Below are positions 1 through 10,219 of a stretch of 64,000 bases of DNA, piece by piece; positions within the stretch are counted from its first letter, which is position 1, and each line of letters opens with the position of its first letter. This DNA is from Nocardia arizonensis (GTDB lineage: Bacteria > Actinomycetota > Actinomycetes > Mycobacteriales > Mycobacteriaceae), in the NCBI RefSeq assembly GCF_001310275.1, contig NZ_LGYZ01000047.1, forward strand, positions 62,001-126,000. Reading direction: 5' to 3'. The translations under genes and the position numbers were made by a program. Below the pieces are notes generated by a model, which ran no database searches, was not told where the DNA came from, and saw only the letters and a list, made by a program, of their open reading frames with translations.

Positions 1-159
1 GTCGCGCAACTGGATGATGTCGACTCCGCCCGCGAGCGCGGCGTCGACGAACCTGCCCAGATCGCCCCGCTCCCGGCGCGCGTCCGTGCACAGATACAGC
101 CGCGCGGTGGCGAGACGGTCCCGCGGCGGCAAGGGTCGCTTGGGTTGGGAGGGTTGCAC
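1..159 (-). CDS. thiE: Thiamine-phosphate synthase, N-terminal fragment
   Basis: This is the first 53 codons of a leftward gene cut by the window edge. It starts at a GTG at 159. Reading leftward it gives a short Pro/Arg-rich leader, then [13 protein letters not shown], then [10 protein letters not shown] at the edge; this order is typical of the first two strands of the ThiE TIM barrel. ThiE couples hydroxymethylpyrimidine diphosphate with thiazole phosphate to make thiamine monophosphate in the cytoplasm. It is divergent from thiO-thiS-thiG, as in M. tuberculosis (Rv0414c beside Rv0415-Rv0417), which supports the call. No THI-box riboswitch is visible in the 56-base divergent gap. Confidence 0.85.
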   Translation of the reverse strand, partial: MQPSQPKRPLPPRDRLATARLYLCTDARRERGDLGRFVDAALAGGVDIIQLRD

Positions 160-215
160 GCCCTCGACCGTAGCCGCGCTACCGTGGGGATGCGAACAAG
201 GAGGCCAGAAGGCAG

Positions 216-1336
216 GTGGAGAGTATGCGAACGCTGGCCGTCGTCGGTGGCGGCGCCATCGGCCTCGCCATCGCCTGGCGGGCCGCCCACACGGGCTGGT
301 CGGTCACCGTGTTCGATCCCGCGGTGGCCTCGGGCGCGTCCTGGGTTGCCGGCGGGATGCTGGCGCCGCTGTCGGAAGGCTGGCCCGGTGAGGACCGGGT
401 GCTCGAATTCGGCGCGGCCTCGTTGCGCCGCTGGCCCGATTTCGCCGCCGCGCTCGAGGCGGCCACCGGCGTGTCGGTTTTCGTGGCGGACGCCACACTC
501 ACCGTCGCACTCGACAGCGCCGACGCGGCGGATCTGCGCACGGTCGCCGACTGGGTGGGCGAACGCGGTCACCGCACCGAACTATTGGACCGGGCCGGGG
601 TGCGCGCCCTCGAACCGGCGCTGGCCCGCACCGTGCGCGCCGGACTGCTCGCCGAGGCCGAACCCGCCGCCGACAACCGGCGGCTACTCGACGCGCTGCG
701 CCGGGCGTGCGCGGATTCGGGGGTCCGTGTCGAGGCGCGGCGGGTGGACGATCTGGACGCACTGTCCTTCGATCAGGTGGTGCTCGCCGCCGGCGCGGCC
801 TCCGCGCGGCTGTCGCCGGATCTGCCGGTGCGGCCGGTCAAGGGCGAGATACTGCGGCTGCGCCATCGCACCGGCGCGGCGCCCGCGCCCGCCAGGGTGA
901 TCCGGGCAAGGGTGCGTGGACGCCAGGTGTACCTGGTCCCGCGCGCCGACGGAATCGTCGTCGGCGCAACACAATACGAGGCGGGCTTCGATACGACGGT
1001 CACCGTGGGCGGGGTGCGCGACCTCATCGCCGACGCCGAGACGGTGCTGCCCGGCATCGGCGAATACGAATTGGCCGAGGCCGCGGCGGGATCGCGGCCG
1101 GGCACCCCGGACAATCTGCCGCTCATCGGCAGGCTCTCGGATCGTGTCGTCGTCGCGACCGGCCACGGCCGCAACGGCATACTCGCGGTGCCGCTCACCG
1201 TGGAGGCCACCCTCGCCCTGCTCGCCGACCGGCCGCCGGTCGACGCCGAGGCCGCCGATCCGCGGCGCTTCTCGTCCGGGTCGCAACACTTTTCGAGGGC
1301 GGCCGGGCCGTCCGCGTCGTCCGTAGGAGGAGTTCG

Positions 1337-1340
<4 letters not shown>
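216..1340 (+). CDS. thiO: Glycine oxidase ThiO
   Basis: FAD-dependent glycine oxidase (DAO family) that makes the dehydroglycine (iminoglycine) used by ThiG to build the thiazole ring. The N-terminus has the Rossmann dinucleotide motif VVGGGAIGL at about residues 9-17, and a C-terminal GHGRNGI motif near residue 316 matches the conserved GHxRNG of the family. The length of 374 residues is normal. A GTG start at 216 is chosen because AAGGAGG lies 11 bases upstream; the ATG at 225 is a real alternative and begins right at the FAD motif. It overlaps thiS by four bases (ATGA), so the two are translationally coupled. Confidence 0.9.
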
Positions 1341-2336
<996 letters not shown>

Positions 2337-2384
2337 GTGACCGATAGCGCACCGCGACCGGACCTTCGACACGATCGCCCGGTG

Positions 2385-2416
2385 AACCCCGCCGCCGATG
2401 ATCCGGCGGCGGGGTT
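2385..2416. terminator. Bidirectional hairpin between thiG and ackA
   Basis: A perfect 13-base inverted repeat (AACCCCGCCGCCG and its complement) around a six-base loop ATGATC. It lies between the convergent thiG and ackA genes and ends in TT on either strand, fitting a shared intrinsic terminator. The rest of 2337-2518 shows no convincing gene. Confidence 0.7.
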
Positions 2417-2518
2417 GGACCGGAGCGCCGTGCCGCCGTTCGGGGCAGTCGAATGGGCGGCCGGGGGCGATGAGGGCGGTCGCTCGTCCCGTGAGCTCGG
2501 CGGCGTCCGATCCGGGTT

Positions 2519-3775
2519 CTATCGTGTCGGGCGGTGTGTGAGGGCGTTGTGAGGGTTTCGGGCAGTGGATTCGACTACCCTGCCCGCGGCTCGGGCTATG
2601 GCCAGTTCCTCGTTGGTGGGGATCACGAGGATGGGTATCCGGGCCTCGGGTGGGGAGATGTGCCGTGGGGCACGGGATTTCGCGGCGTTGCGGGCGGGGT
2701 CGACGGCGATGCCGAATTTGTCGAGGCCTGCCAGGGCGTCGGCTCGGACGTCGGGGCTGTTCTCGCCGACGCCCGCGGTGAAGGTGATGGCGTCGACCTC
2801 GCCCAATTCCACCAGGTAGGCGCCGAGATAGCGGCGCAGGCGGTGGACGTAGACGTCGTAGGCGAGGCGGGCGGGCTCGTCGCCCTCCTCGATGAGGCGG
2901 CGCAACTCGCGGAAATCGTTGACCCCGCTGAGGCCCTTGAGACCGGCGTCGCGGTTGAGCAGACGGTCGATATCGTCCACGCCCAGATCGGCCGATCGGA
3001 GCAGGTGCAGCAGGATGCCGGGGTCGAGATCGCCGCCTCTCGTGCCCATCACCAGCCCCTCCAGCGGGGTCAGGCCCATGGTGGTGTCGACGGGCTTGCC
3101 GCGCCGGATGGCCGACGCGGACGCGCCGTTGCCGAGATGGAAGATGATCTGGTCGATATCACCGGGATCGCGGCCGAGCAGGTCGGCGGCCTGTCCGGCG
3201 ACGTATTCGTGTGAGGTGCCGTGGAATCCGTATTTCCGTATGCCGTACCGCGCGGCGAGATCGGCGTCGATGGCATAGGTCCGGGCGGCGGCGGGCAGAC
3301 CGTGGAAGAAGGCGGTGTCGAAGACGGCCACCTGCGGCACGTCCGGCAGTAGTTCACGGGCGCTGCGGATTCCGGTGACATTGGCCGGATTGTGCAGCGG
3401 GGCGAGATCGGAGAGAGCCTCGATGGTGGCGAGCACCTCGTCGGTGACCAGGGTCGGCTCGTAGAACACCTCGCCGCCGTGGACCACGCGGTGGCCGACC
3501 GCGCGCACGCCTGCCTCGGCCAGATCCTGTCCCGACTCGGCGAACATGTCGAACGCCAGCCGCAGACCGGCCTTGTGATCGGGTATCGGACCTTCGTGCT
3601 CGACGGTCTTCCCGCCCGACCGGTGCTCGACGGCGCCGGTGTCCTCGCCGATGCGCTCGACGAGTCCCGAAGCCGTGACCGCGCCCGACTCCGGTTCGAG
3701 CAGTTGATATTTGATCGAGGACGAGCCGGAATTGACGACCAGGACGAGTGCGCGGTCCGCGGCGTTCACGGTCAC
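2519..3775 (-). CDS. ackA: Acetate kinase
   Basis: Acetate kinase interconverts acetyl phosphate plus ADP with acetate plus ATP, the second step of the Pta-Ack pathway. The 418-residue protein has the family's N-terminal signature VNSGSSSIKYQL (about residues 14-25), the VVHGGE motif, the phosphate-loop FHLGNGAS and the adenosine-binding FTAGVGENS near the C-terminus. The start is a GTG overlapping the pta stop (GTGA), so it is co-translated with pta. About 20 C-terminal residues extend past the usual end. The M. tuberculosis pair is Rv0408-Rv0409 in the same order. Confidence 0.95.
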   Translation of the reverse strand: MTVNAADRALVLVVNSGSSSIKYQLLEPESGAVTASGLVERIGEDTGAVEHRSGGKTVEHEGPIPDHKAGLRLAFDMFAESGQDLAEAGVRAVGHRVVHGGEVFYEPTLVTDEVLATIEALSDLAPLHNPANVTGIRSARELLPDVPQVAVFDTAFFHGLPAAARTYAIDADLAARYGIRKYGFHGTSHEYVAGQAADLLGRDPGDIDQIIFHLGNGASASAIRRGKPVDTTMGLTPLEGLVMGTRGGDLDPGILLHLLRSADLGVDDIDRLLNRDAGLKGLSGVNDFRELRRLIEEGDEPARLAYDVYVHRLRRYLGAYLVELGEVDAITFTAGVGENSPDVRADALAGLDKFGIAVDPARNAAKSRAPRHISPPEARIPILVIPTNEELAIARAAGRVVESTARNPHNALTHRPTR

Positions 3776-5844
3776 AGACCCCGCGCCTGGATCGCGGTGA
3801 TGGCCACCGTATTGACGATATCGGCGACCAGCGCGCCCCGCGACAGGTCGTTCACCGGTTTGCGCAACCCTTGCAGCACCGGACCGATGGCGATGGCCCC
3901 GGCGCTGCGCTGCACGGCCTTGTAGGTGTTGTTGCCGGTGTTCAGATCCGGGAAGACGAAGACGGTCGCGCGACCGGCCACCTCGGAATCGGGAAGCTTC
4001 GTCGTGGCCACCGTCGGCTCGATGGCCGCGTCGTACTGGATCGGACCTTCCACCGGCAATTCCGGTGCGCGCTCGCGGACCAGTTCGGTCGCCACCCTGA
4101 CCTTGTCCACATCGGCGCCGCTGCCGGATTCACCGGTCGAATACGACAGCATCGCCACGCGCGGCTCGATTCCGAAGCGGGCGGCGGTGCACGCGGAGGA
4201 GATGGCGATATCGGCCAATTGCTCGGAGGTCGGGTCGGGGACGACGGCGCAGTCGCCGTAGGCCAGCACCCGATCGGCCAGGCACATCAGGAATACGCTC
4301 GATACCGTGGACACGCCGGGCACGGTCTTGATGATCTCGAGGGACGGGCGAATGGTGTGCGCGGTGGTGTGCGCGGCACCGGAGACCATGCCGTCGGCGA
4401 TGCCGCGGTGCACCATCATCGTCCCGAAATAGGAGATATCGCTGACGGTTTCGCGGGCGCGTTCGAGGGTCATGCCTTTGTGCTTGCGCAATTCGGCGTA
4501 TTCGGCGGCGAAGTCGTCCAGGTGACCCGAGGTCGCCGGACTCAGCACCTCGGCGCCGCCGATGTCGACCCCGAGTTCGGCGGCCCTGGCCCGCACGGAG
4601 GTCTCGTCGCCGAGGATCACCAGATCCGCGATCCTGCGCTGGAGCACCCGGCCCGCGGCGCGCAGCACGCGATCGTCGCCGCCCTCCGGCAGCACGATGC
4701 GCTTGCGGTCCTCGCGCGCCCATTCGATGAGCTGGTATTCGAACATCTGGGGGGTGACGATGCTGGTGCGCGGAACTTCGATGCGGCGCAACAACTCCGG
4801 TGCGTCGACATACTGTTCCATCAGCGCCAGCGCGGTATTGACCTTGCGCGGATTGCCCGCCGACATGCGCCCGCGGGTGCGATAGGCGGCACTCGCGGTG
4901 TCGTAGGTGCCGAATCGCGTGGTCAGGATGGGTAGTCGGGGCTTGAGACCCTCCATCAGCCGCGCCACCGCGGGATGCGGCAGCAGACCGCCGTTCATGA
5001 CGATGCCCGACAGCGACGGGAATCCGGCGGCCTCGTGCGCGTTCACGACGCTGAGCAGCACGTCGGAGCGATCACCCGGAGCGATAACCACCATGCCGTC
5101 GCTGAGCCGTTCCAGGATGTGTTCGGCGGTCATGCCGCCCACCATGATCTGCAACGCCTCACGCTGGAGCAGTTCCGGGTCGCCGCTGTACATTTCGCCG
5201 TCGACGGCCTGGCACAGCTCGGCCATGGTCGGCGCGATGAGCAGCGGCACTTCCGGCAGCGCCCAGACCGGAACGGCGAAACCGCCGAGGACCGAACGGA
5301 TCTCGTCGAGGTCGGTGGGTGCGCAGCGGTTGGCGACGATGGCCGTCAGCTGGGCGTGTTCCTGCTGGAGTTCGGCCGCGCACAGTTCGGCGAGCTGCTG
5401 CACCTCCGCGGGTCCGCGGCCCGCGCCGCGCACCACGAGCAGCACGGCCGCACCGAGGTTCACCGCGATGCGGGCGTTGTAGCGCAGCTCGCTGGGGCTG
5501 GCGACATCGGTGTAGTCGCTGCCGATCACCACGACCGCGTCGCAGGCCTTCGCGACATCGTGGAAGCGCATGACGATCTCGCTGATCGCGGCGTCGGGAT
5601 CGGCGTGCACCTGTTCATAGGTGACGCCGATCGCCTGCACGTAGTCGATATCGGCCGTGCTGTGCTCGAGCAGCAGTTCCAGGATGTAGTCGGGTTCGTC
5701 GGTGGAGCGGGTGATGGGGCGGAACACCCCGACCCGGGCGGTACTGGCGCACAGCATCTGGAGTACGCCGAGCGCGACCGTCGATTTCCCGGTGTCGCCT
5801 TCCGGCGATGCGATGTACACGGTGGACGGAGCAGAGTCGGCCAT
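3772..5844 (-). CDS. pta: Phosphate acetyltransferase
   Basis: Pta converts acetyl-CoA and phosphate to acetyl phosphate. The 690-residue protein is the long actinobacterial form: an N-terminal P-loop NTPase-like domain with SPEGDTGKST at about residues 9-18, a central DRTGG-type regulatory region, and a C-terminal catalytic phosphotransacetylase domain from about residue 370, with SGAAHTTAHTIRP and the late FPDLNTGNNTYK motif. The ATG at 5844 is chosen because the protein then begins MADSAPSTVYIASPEG, close to the P-loop; upstream in-frame codons are not conserved in type. It is the first gene of the pta-ackA operon. Confidence 0.95.
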   Translation of the reverse strand: MADSAPSTVYIASPEGDTGKSTVALGVLQMLCASTARVGVFRPITRSTDEPDYILELLLEHSTADIDYVQAIGVTYEQVHADPDAAISEIVMRFHDVAKACDAVVVIGSDYTDVASPSELRYNARIAVNLGAAVLLVVRGAGRGPAEVQQLAELCAAELQQEHAQLTAIVANRCAPTDLDEIRSVLGGFAVPVWALPEVPLLIAPTMAELCQAVDGEMYSGDPELLQREALQIMVGGMTAEHILERLSDGMVVIAPGDRSDVLLSVVNAHEAAGFPSLSGIVMNGGLLPHPAVARLMEGLKPRLPILTTRFGTYDTASAAYRTRGRMSAGNPRKVNTALALMEQYVDAPELLRRIEVPRTSIVTPQMFEYQLIEWAREDRKRIVLPEGGDDRVLRAAGRVLQRRIADLVILGDETSVRARAAELGVDIGGAEVLSPATSGHLDDFAAEYAELRKHKGMTLERARETVSDISYFGTMMVHRGIADGMVSGAAHTTAHTIRPSLEIIKTVPGVSTVSSVFLMCLADRVLAYGDCAVVPDPTSEQLADIAISSACTAARFGIEPRVAMLSYSTGESGSGADVDKVRVATELVRERAPELPVEGPIQYDAAIEPTVATTKLPDSEVAGRATVFVFPDLNTGNNTYKAVQRSAGAIAIGPVLQGLRKPVNDLSRGALVADIVNTVAITAIQARGL

Positions 5845-5932
5845 GGTGCCGAGCTTAGTGAGCGAGAGGTTCGCCCGACCCGGGCAACCTGGCAACTATC
5901 CGGGAAATCACGTGCGGACCTTCGCGGTCATG

Positions 5933-5964
5933 GACGGCCGCCGTCACCGATCGCGGCGGCCGTC
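5933..5964. repeat. Inverted repeat in the pta / F420-reductase divergent gap
   Basis: A perfect 11-base inverted repeat (GACGGCCGCCG and its complement) with a 10-base spacer in the 140-base gap between pta and the divergent reductase gene. It lies just upstream of a TATAGT sequence at about 5973, which could be a -10 box for the rightward gene. It could be an operator or simply a GC-rich hairpin. Confidence 0.35.
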
Positions 5965-5984
5965 GTACGGCATATAGTCCGTAC

Positions 5985-6491
5985 ATGGCTGAGGCTTTCC
6001 CGAATCGACAGTGGGGTTCGCGGACCACGGCGGTCTCGCGCGCGGCCAACAGGTTCGCCGCGACCCGTGCCGGAAGTTGGCTGGTCCGGCGCGTGACGCC
6101 GCTGGACCGCGCGGTACTCGAACGCACCGGCGGCAGATATACGATCCTCGGTCCGATCGGCGCGCCGGTCGTGGCGCTCACCACGATCGGCCGCAAATCC
6201 GGGCAGCCGCGCACCCAGCCGCTGCTGTACGTGCACGACGGCGACACCCTGTACGTCGTCGGCAGCAATTTCGGCCGAACGCACCATCCGGCCTGGACCT
6301 CGAATCTGCTGGCGAATCCGGCGGCCACGGTCGCGATCGCGGGTGAGCGGATTCCGGTGATCGCGACCCCGGTGCCCGAGGCCGACGCCGGCGCGATCTT
6401 CGCGCGTTTCGTCGAGCTCACCGGGGCGTACTCCGCCTACCGCGAGCGCACCGATCGGGAGCTGCGGATCTTCGCCCTGACCCGCGCCTGA
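5985..6491 (+). CDS. Nitroreductase/quinone reductase family (Ddn-like, F420-dependent type)
   Basis: A 168-residue member of the deazaflavin-dependent nitroreductase family (PF04075), small split-barrel proteins that use reduced F420 to reduce quinones or nitro compounds. Family hallmarks are visible: VVALTTIGRKSGQPRTQPLL at about residues 58-77, the GSNFGRTHHPAWTSNLLANP segment at 89-108, and the C-terminal aromatic/arginine-rich YRERTDRELRIF. The true substrate cannot be told from sequence. The nearby fgd gene at 7.9 kb supplies F420H2. It is transcribed away from pta. Confidence 0.8.
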   Translation: MAEAFPNRQWGSRTTAVSRAANRFAATRAGSWLVRRVTPLDRAVLERTGGRYTILGPIGAPVVALTTIGRKSGQPRTQPLLYVHDGDTLYVVGSNFGRTHHPAWTSNLLANPAATVAIAGERIPVIATPVPEADAGAIFARFVELTGAYSAYRERTDRELRIFALTRA

Positions 6492-6544
6492 CCGACGAAA
6501 CCGGATCGGCCGCGGCGATTTCGGCGACTGCCTACCCTGATGCC

Positions 6545-6991
6545 ATGCGGATATCTGTGGCTGCGGATGAACGGGTCGGCGTCGCCGAGGAGGTGCTGCG
6601 CGAACTCGAACGGCGCGGGCACCGGGCGCTCGCGCACGGCGCGCTGGCGGAGACCGAACGCGACGATTGGGCGTGGGCCAGCGAGGCCGCGGCGCGCGAT
6701 GTCGCCGAGGGGCGTGCCGATCAGGGCATCGTGTGCTGTTGGACGGGTACGGGCGCCTCGATCGCGGCGAACAAGGTGCCCGGTGTACGGGCGGCCCTGT
6801 GCGCGGACGCCGCGACGGCGAGCGGTGCGCGCAAGTGGAACGACGCGAATGTGCTCGCCCTGAGCCTGCGCACCACCTCGAGCGCCGAACTCACCGAGAT
6901 CCTGGACGCCTGGTTCGAGGGCGCCCCCAGCGCCGAGGACAGCGACCTGGCGAATATCGCCCACCTGACCGAGATCGAGAATCGGGGCTGA
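6545..6991 (+). CDS. RpiB/LacA/LacB family sugar-phosphate isomerase-like protein
   Basis: A 148-residue protein of the RpiB fold. The phosphate-loop region CWTGTGASIAANK (residues 65-77) aligns with C-G-T-G-I-G-M-S-I-A-A-N-R of E. coli RpiB and keeps the catalytic cysteine (Cys65). Other hallmarks are altered: the Asp-His pair near the N-terminus reads Asp-Glu (residues 8-9), and the ring-opening histidine (His99 in E. coli) is Trp98 in the segment KWNDANVLA. It may therefore act on a different, perhaps open-chain, sugar phosphate, or not be an isomerase. It follows the F420-type reductase gene by 53 bases. Confidence 0.75.
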   Translation: MRISVAADERVGVAEEVLRELERRGHRALAHGALAETERDDWAWASEAAARDVAEGRADQGIVCCWTGTGASIAANKVPGVRAALCADAATASGARKWNDANVLALSLRTTSSAELTEILDAWFEGAPSAEDSDLANIAHLTEIENRG

Positions 6992-6992
6992 C

Positions 6993-7792
6993 TCACCCGA
7001 ACGGCCGTGTCGTCCGCCCGACCAGATCGGCCACCGAATCGAGCACCGCGGTCGGGCGGTAGGGATACTGCTCGACCGAGGCGCGTGTGGAGATGCCGCT
7101 GGTCACCAGGATCGTGCGCATTCCCGCCTCGAGTCCCGACACCACGTCGGTGTCCATGCGGTCACCGATCATGACCGTGGACTGGGAATGCGCACCGATG
7201 CGCCGCAACGCCGACCGCATCATGAGCGGATTCGGCTTGCCGACGTAGTACGGGTCGCGCCCGGTCGCGCGGGTGATGAGCGCGGCCACCGATCCGGTCG
7301 CGGGCAGCAGACCCTCGCGCGCGACGGCCCGGTGGCGTCGGGATTGGTGGCGATGAACCGCGCGCCGCGTTCCACCAGGCGAATGGCGGTGGTGATGGCC
7401 TCGAACGAGTAGGTGCGGGTTTCGCCGAGCACCACGTAATCCGGATCGCTGTCGGTCAGCACGTAACCGATCTCGTGCAGTGCGGTGGTGAGACCGGATT
7501 CGCCGACCACGTAGGCGGTGCCGCCGGGACGCTGATCGTCGAGGAAGGCCGCGGTCGCCAGCGCTGAGGTCCAGATGGCCTCCTCGGGTATGTCGAGCCC
7601 GGTGTGGCGCAGGCGGGCTTGCAGATCACGCGGGGTGCGAATGGAATTGTTGGTCAGCACCAAGAAGGGGATCTCCGCGGTCCGCAGCTCGGACAGGAAG
7701 TCGTCGGCTCCGGGGATGAGATGGTCCTCGCGCACGAGGACACCGTCCATATCGGTCAGGTAGGACAGGATCGGCTCGTCGTCGGGGGTCAC
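6993..7792 (-). pseudogene. HAD-IIA (NagD-like) phosphatase, frameshifted
   Basis: Two reading frames together give one NagD-type haloacid dehalogenase hydrolase of about 265 residues. The N-terminal part (GTG start 7792) has motif I DMDGVL and motif II LTNNS. The C-terminal part, in another frame, has the motif III lysine in VGKPNP and motif IV MIGDRMDTDV. The break falls at a (CG)4 run at 7316-7323: removing one CG unit restores TGPSREGLLPATGSVAAL across the join, which is the sequence expected of the family. The total span is 800 bases, two more than a multiple of three. Either a real slippage mutation or a sequencing error. All four catalytic motifs are intact. Confidence 0.8.
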
Positions 7793-7936
7793 GGGTCGAT
7801 TATCGGCTACCGCCGCAACGCCGCGGGTTCCCGGTGCGTGAGACCCCGCGCACTCGCGCACACGAAGCTGACTATGGTCGGAGAAGGCCGCGGCACGGCG
7901 GTGTCTCGGCGCGAAAGCGACAGGAGTGGCGCACAT

Positions 7937-8947
7937 ATGAGCGGTCTCAAACTCGGATACAAGGCGTCGGCGGAACAATTCGGTCCGCGCGAACTGGTGG
8001 AAATCGCGGTGCTCGCCGAGGAACACGGACTCGACAGCGCGTCGGTCAGCGACCATTTCCAGCCGTGGCGGCACAAGGGCGGACATGCCCCGTTCTCGCT
8101 GTCCTGGATGGCCGCCGTCGGTGAGCGCACCCGGCGAATCCAACTCGGCACCTCGGTGCTCACCCCGACCTTCCGCTACAACCCGGCGGTGATCGCGCAG
8201 GCGTTCGCCACCATGGGGTGCCTCTACCCGGACCGGATCATGCTCGGCGTCGGCACCGGCGAGGCGCTCAACGAGATCGCCACCGGCTACACCGGCGAAT
8301 GGCCGGAGTTCAAGGAGCGCTTCGCGCGGCTGCGCGAGGCGGTCGACCTGATGCGCGCGCTGTGGACCGGTGACCGCACCGATTTCGACGGTCAGTACTA
8401 CAAGACCGTCGGCGCCTCCATCTACGACGTGCCCAAGGACGGCATACCCGTCTACATCGCGGCGGGCGGGCCGCTGGTCGCCCGGTATGCCGGACGCGCG
8501 GGCGACGGCTTCATCTGCACCTCCGGCAAAGGTATGGACCTCTACACCGAGAAGCTCATGCCCGCGGTCGCCGAGGGCGCGGCCAAGGCGAACCGTTCGC
8601 TCGGCGACATCGACCGGATGATCGAGATCAAGATCTCCTACGACACCGATCCCGAACTGGCGCTGGAGAATACGCGCTTCTGGGCGCCGCTGTCGCTGAC
8701 CCCGGAGCAGAAGCACAGCATCACCGACCCCATCGAGATGGAGGCCGCCGCCGACGCGCTGCCGATCGAGCAGATAGCCAAACGCTGGATCGTCGCCGCC
8801 GATCCCGACGACGCCGTCGCCAAGATCAAGCCGTATCTGGACGCCGGGCTCAACCACCTGGTCTTCCATGCCCCCGGCCACGATCAGCGCCGATTCCTCG
8901 ACCTGTTCCAGCGCGATCTCGCCCCCCGGCTGCGCGCGTTGGGCTGA
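7937..8947 (+). CDS. fgd: F420-dependent glucose-6-phosphate dehydrogenase
   Basis: Fgd oxidises glucose-6-phosphate to 6-phosphogluconolactone and reduces coenzyme F420, feeding F420H2 to Ddn-type reductases. The 336-residue product equals the M. tuberculosis Fgd1 length and has its motifs: [17 protein letters not shown] at the N-terminus, [20 protein letters not shown] (about residues 38-57, with the active-site His and Trp), [10 protein letters not shown] and the C-terminal [17 protein letters not shown]. The ATG at 7937 follows AGGAG by 10 bases. A strong terminator follows directly. Confidence 0.97.
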   Translation: MSGLKLGYKASAEQFGPRELVEIAVLAEEHGLDSASVSDHFQPWRHKGGHAPFSLSWMAAVGERTRRIQLGTSVLTPTFRYNPAVIAQAFATMGCLYPDRIMLGVGTGEALNEIATGYTGEWPEFKERFARLREAVDLMRALWTGDRTDFDGQYYKTVGASIYDVPKDGIPVYIAAGGPLVARYAGRAGDGFICTSGKGMDLYTEKLMPAVAEGAAKANRSLGDIDRMIEIKISYDTDPELALENTRFWAPLSLTPEQKHSITDPIEMEAAADALPIEQIAKRWIVAADPDDAVAKIKPYLDAGLNHLVFHAPGHDQRRFLDLFQRDLAPRLRALG

Positions 8948-8955
8948 CGAGCCGC

Positions 8956-8987
8956 CAGAGGCCCCCATCGGTCGACGGGGGCCTCTG
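8956..8987. terminator. Hairpin after fgd, before convergent metZ
   Basis: A perfect 11-base inverted repeat (CAGAGGCCCCC and its complement) around a 10-base loop, 9 bases after the fgd stop and 18 bases before the end of the convergent metZ gene. It probably terminates both. Confidence 0.75.
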
Positions 8988-9004
8988 TCGTATCGGTCCG
9001 GCGG

Positions 9005-10219
9005 TCAGCTCAGTGCGCGGTCCAGATCATCGAGCAGATCCTCGACATCCTCGAGACCGACCGAGATGCGGACGACACCGTCGGACAGACCGATGGTGGC
9101 GCGCCCCTCCGGGCCCATCGCGCGATGGGTCGTGGTCGCCGGGTGGGTGATCAGGGATTTGGCGTCGCCGAGGTTGTTGGAGATGTCGACGATGCGCAGG
9201 CGGTTGAGCACCTCGAAGGCGCGCTTCTTCGCCTCGTCGGCGGGCGCGTCGAGTTCGAAGGTGACCACGGTGCCGCCACCGCTCATCTGCGCGGTCGCCA
9301 GTTCGTACTGCGGATGCGATTCCAGATACGGATAGCGCACCCGGCGCACCGCGGCGCTGTCCTCGAGGTATCGCGCGATCCGCAGCGCCGATTCGGTGGA
9401 CTGCCGCACCCGCAGCGGCATGGTCTCCAAACCCTTGAGCAGAATCCACGCGTTGAACGGGCTCAGCGCAGGACCGGTGTGGCGCATCAAATTCTTCACC
9501 GGGCCGTCGATGTAGTCGCGCTCGCCCAGGATGGCGCCGCCGAGTACGCGCCCTTGGCCGTCGATGTGCTTGGTGCCGGAGTAGACCAGCACATCCGCGC
9601 CGAGTTCGAAGCCGCGTTGCAGCAGCGGGGTGGCGAAGACGTTGTCCAGCACCACCTTCGCCCCCGCGGCATGCGCGAGTTCACTCACCCGGCGCACGTC
9701 GACCAGTGTCTGCATCGGGTTGGCCGGCGTCTCGAAGAACACCGCGGCCGTGGGCTCCGACAGCGCGCGCTCCCACTGGTCGAGATCCTCGCCGTCGACG
9801 AAGACGGTTTCCACCCCCCAGCGCGGCAGGATCTCGTTGCACACCACGAAACAGGAACCGAACAGGCTGCGTGCCGCCACCAACCGGTCGCCCGCCTTCA
9901 ACAGCGCGCCCAACGCGGTGAAGACCGCCGCCATACCGCTCGCGGTGGCGAAACACGCCTCGGCGCCGTCGAGGAGCCGCATGCGCTCCTCGAACATGGC
10001 GACCGTGGGATTGCCGTAGCGGGAGTAGACGAAATGCTCGATGTCGCCGGTGAACGCGGCCTCGGCCGCCTCGGCGCTCTCGTAGACGAAACCGGAGGTC
10101 AGATACAGCGCCTCGGCCGTTTCCTCGAACCCTGACCGGCGCAGCCCGCCGCGCACCCCGAGGGTCGCGGGACCGACGCCATCGGGTAGCGGCTTGTCGA
10201 AGGCGCCGCCGGTGATCAC
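9005..10219 (-). CDS. metZ: O-succinylhomoserine sulfhydrylase
   Basis: A PLP enzyme of the Cys/Met metabolism family that makes homocysteine from O-succinylhomoserine and sulfide. The 404-residue protein has LTSGFVYESAEAAEAAF near the N-terminus, YSRYGNPT, and the PLP lysine in YSGTKHIDGQ at about residue 217, followed by GGAILG and LMRHTGPALSPFNAW. The start is a GTG overlapping the rhodanese stop (GTGA), giving an operon of rhodanese then metZ, as with Rv0390-Rv0391. The SAM-IV riboswitch upstream of the pair supports a methionine role. Confidence 0.93.
   Translation of the reverse strand: MITGGAFDKPLPDGVGPATLGVRGGLRRSGFEETAEALYLTSGFVYESAEAAEAAFTGDIEHFVYSRYGNPTVAMFEERMRLLDGAEACFATASGMAAVFTALGALLKAGDRLVAARSLFGSCFVVCNEILPRWGVETVFVDGEDLDQWERALSEPTAAVFFETPANPMQTLVDVRRVSELAHAAGAKVVLDNVFATPLLQRGFELGADVLVYSGTKHIDGQGRVLGGAILGERDYIDGPVKNLMRHTGPALSPFNAWILLKGLETMPLRVRQSTESALRIARYLEDSAAVRRVRYPYLESHPQYELATAQMSGGGTVVTFELDAPADEAKKRAFEVLNRLRIVDISNNLGDAKSLITHPATTTHRAMGPEGRATIGLSDGVVRISVGLEDVEDLLDDLDRALS

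Noticed and set aside
160..215. Possible TPP riboswitch before thiO
   Set aside because: The gap is only 56 bases and has no THI-box sequence (no CTGAGA and no ACCTGAT).
2337..2552. Small rightward open frame after thiG
   Set aside because: It runs through the terminator hairpin and has no ribosome site or recognisable sequence.
3748..6096. Long plus-strand open frames across pta
   Set aside because: They are His/Arg/Gly-rich antisense readings; pta has complete family motifs on the minus strand.
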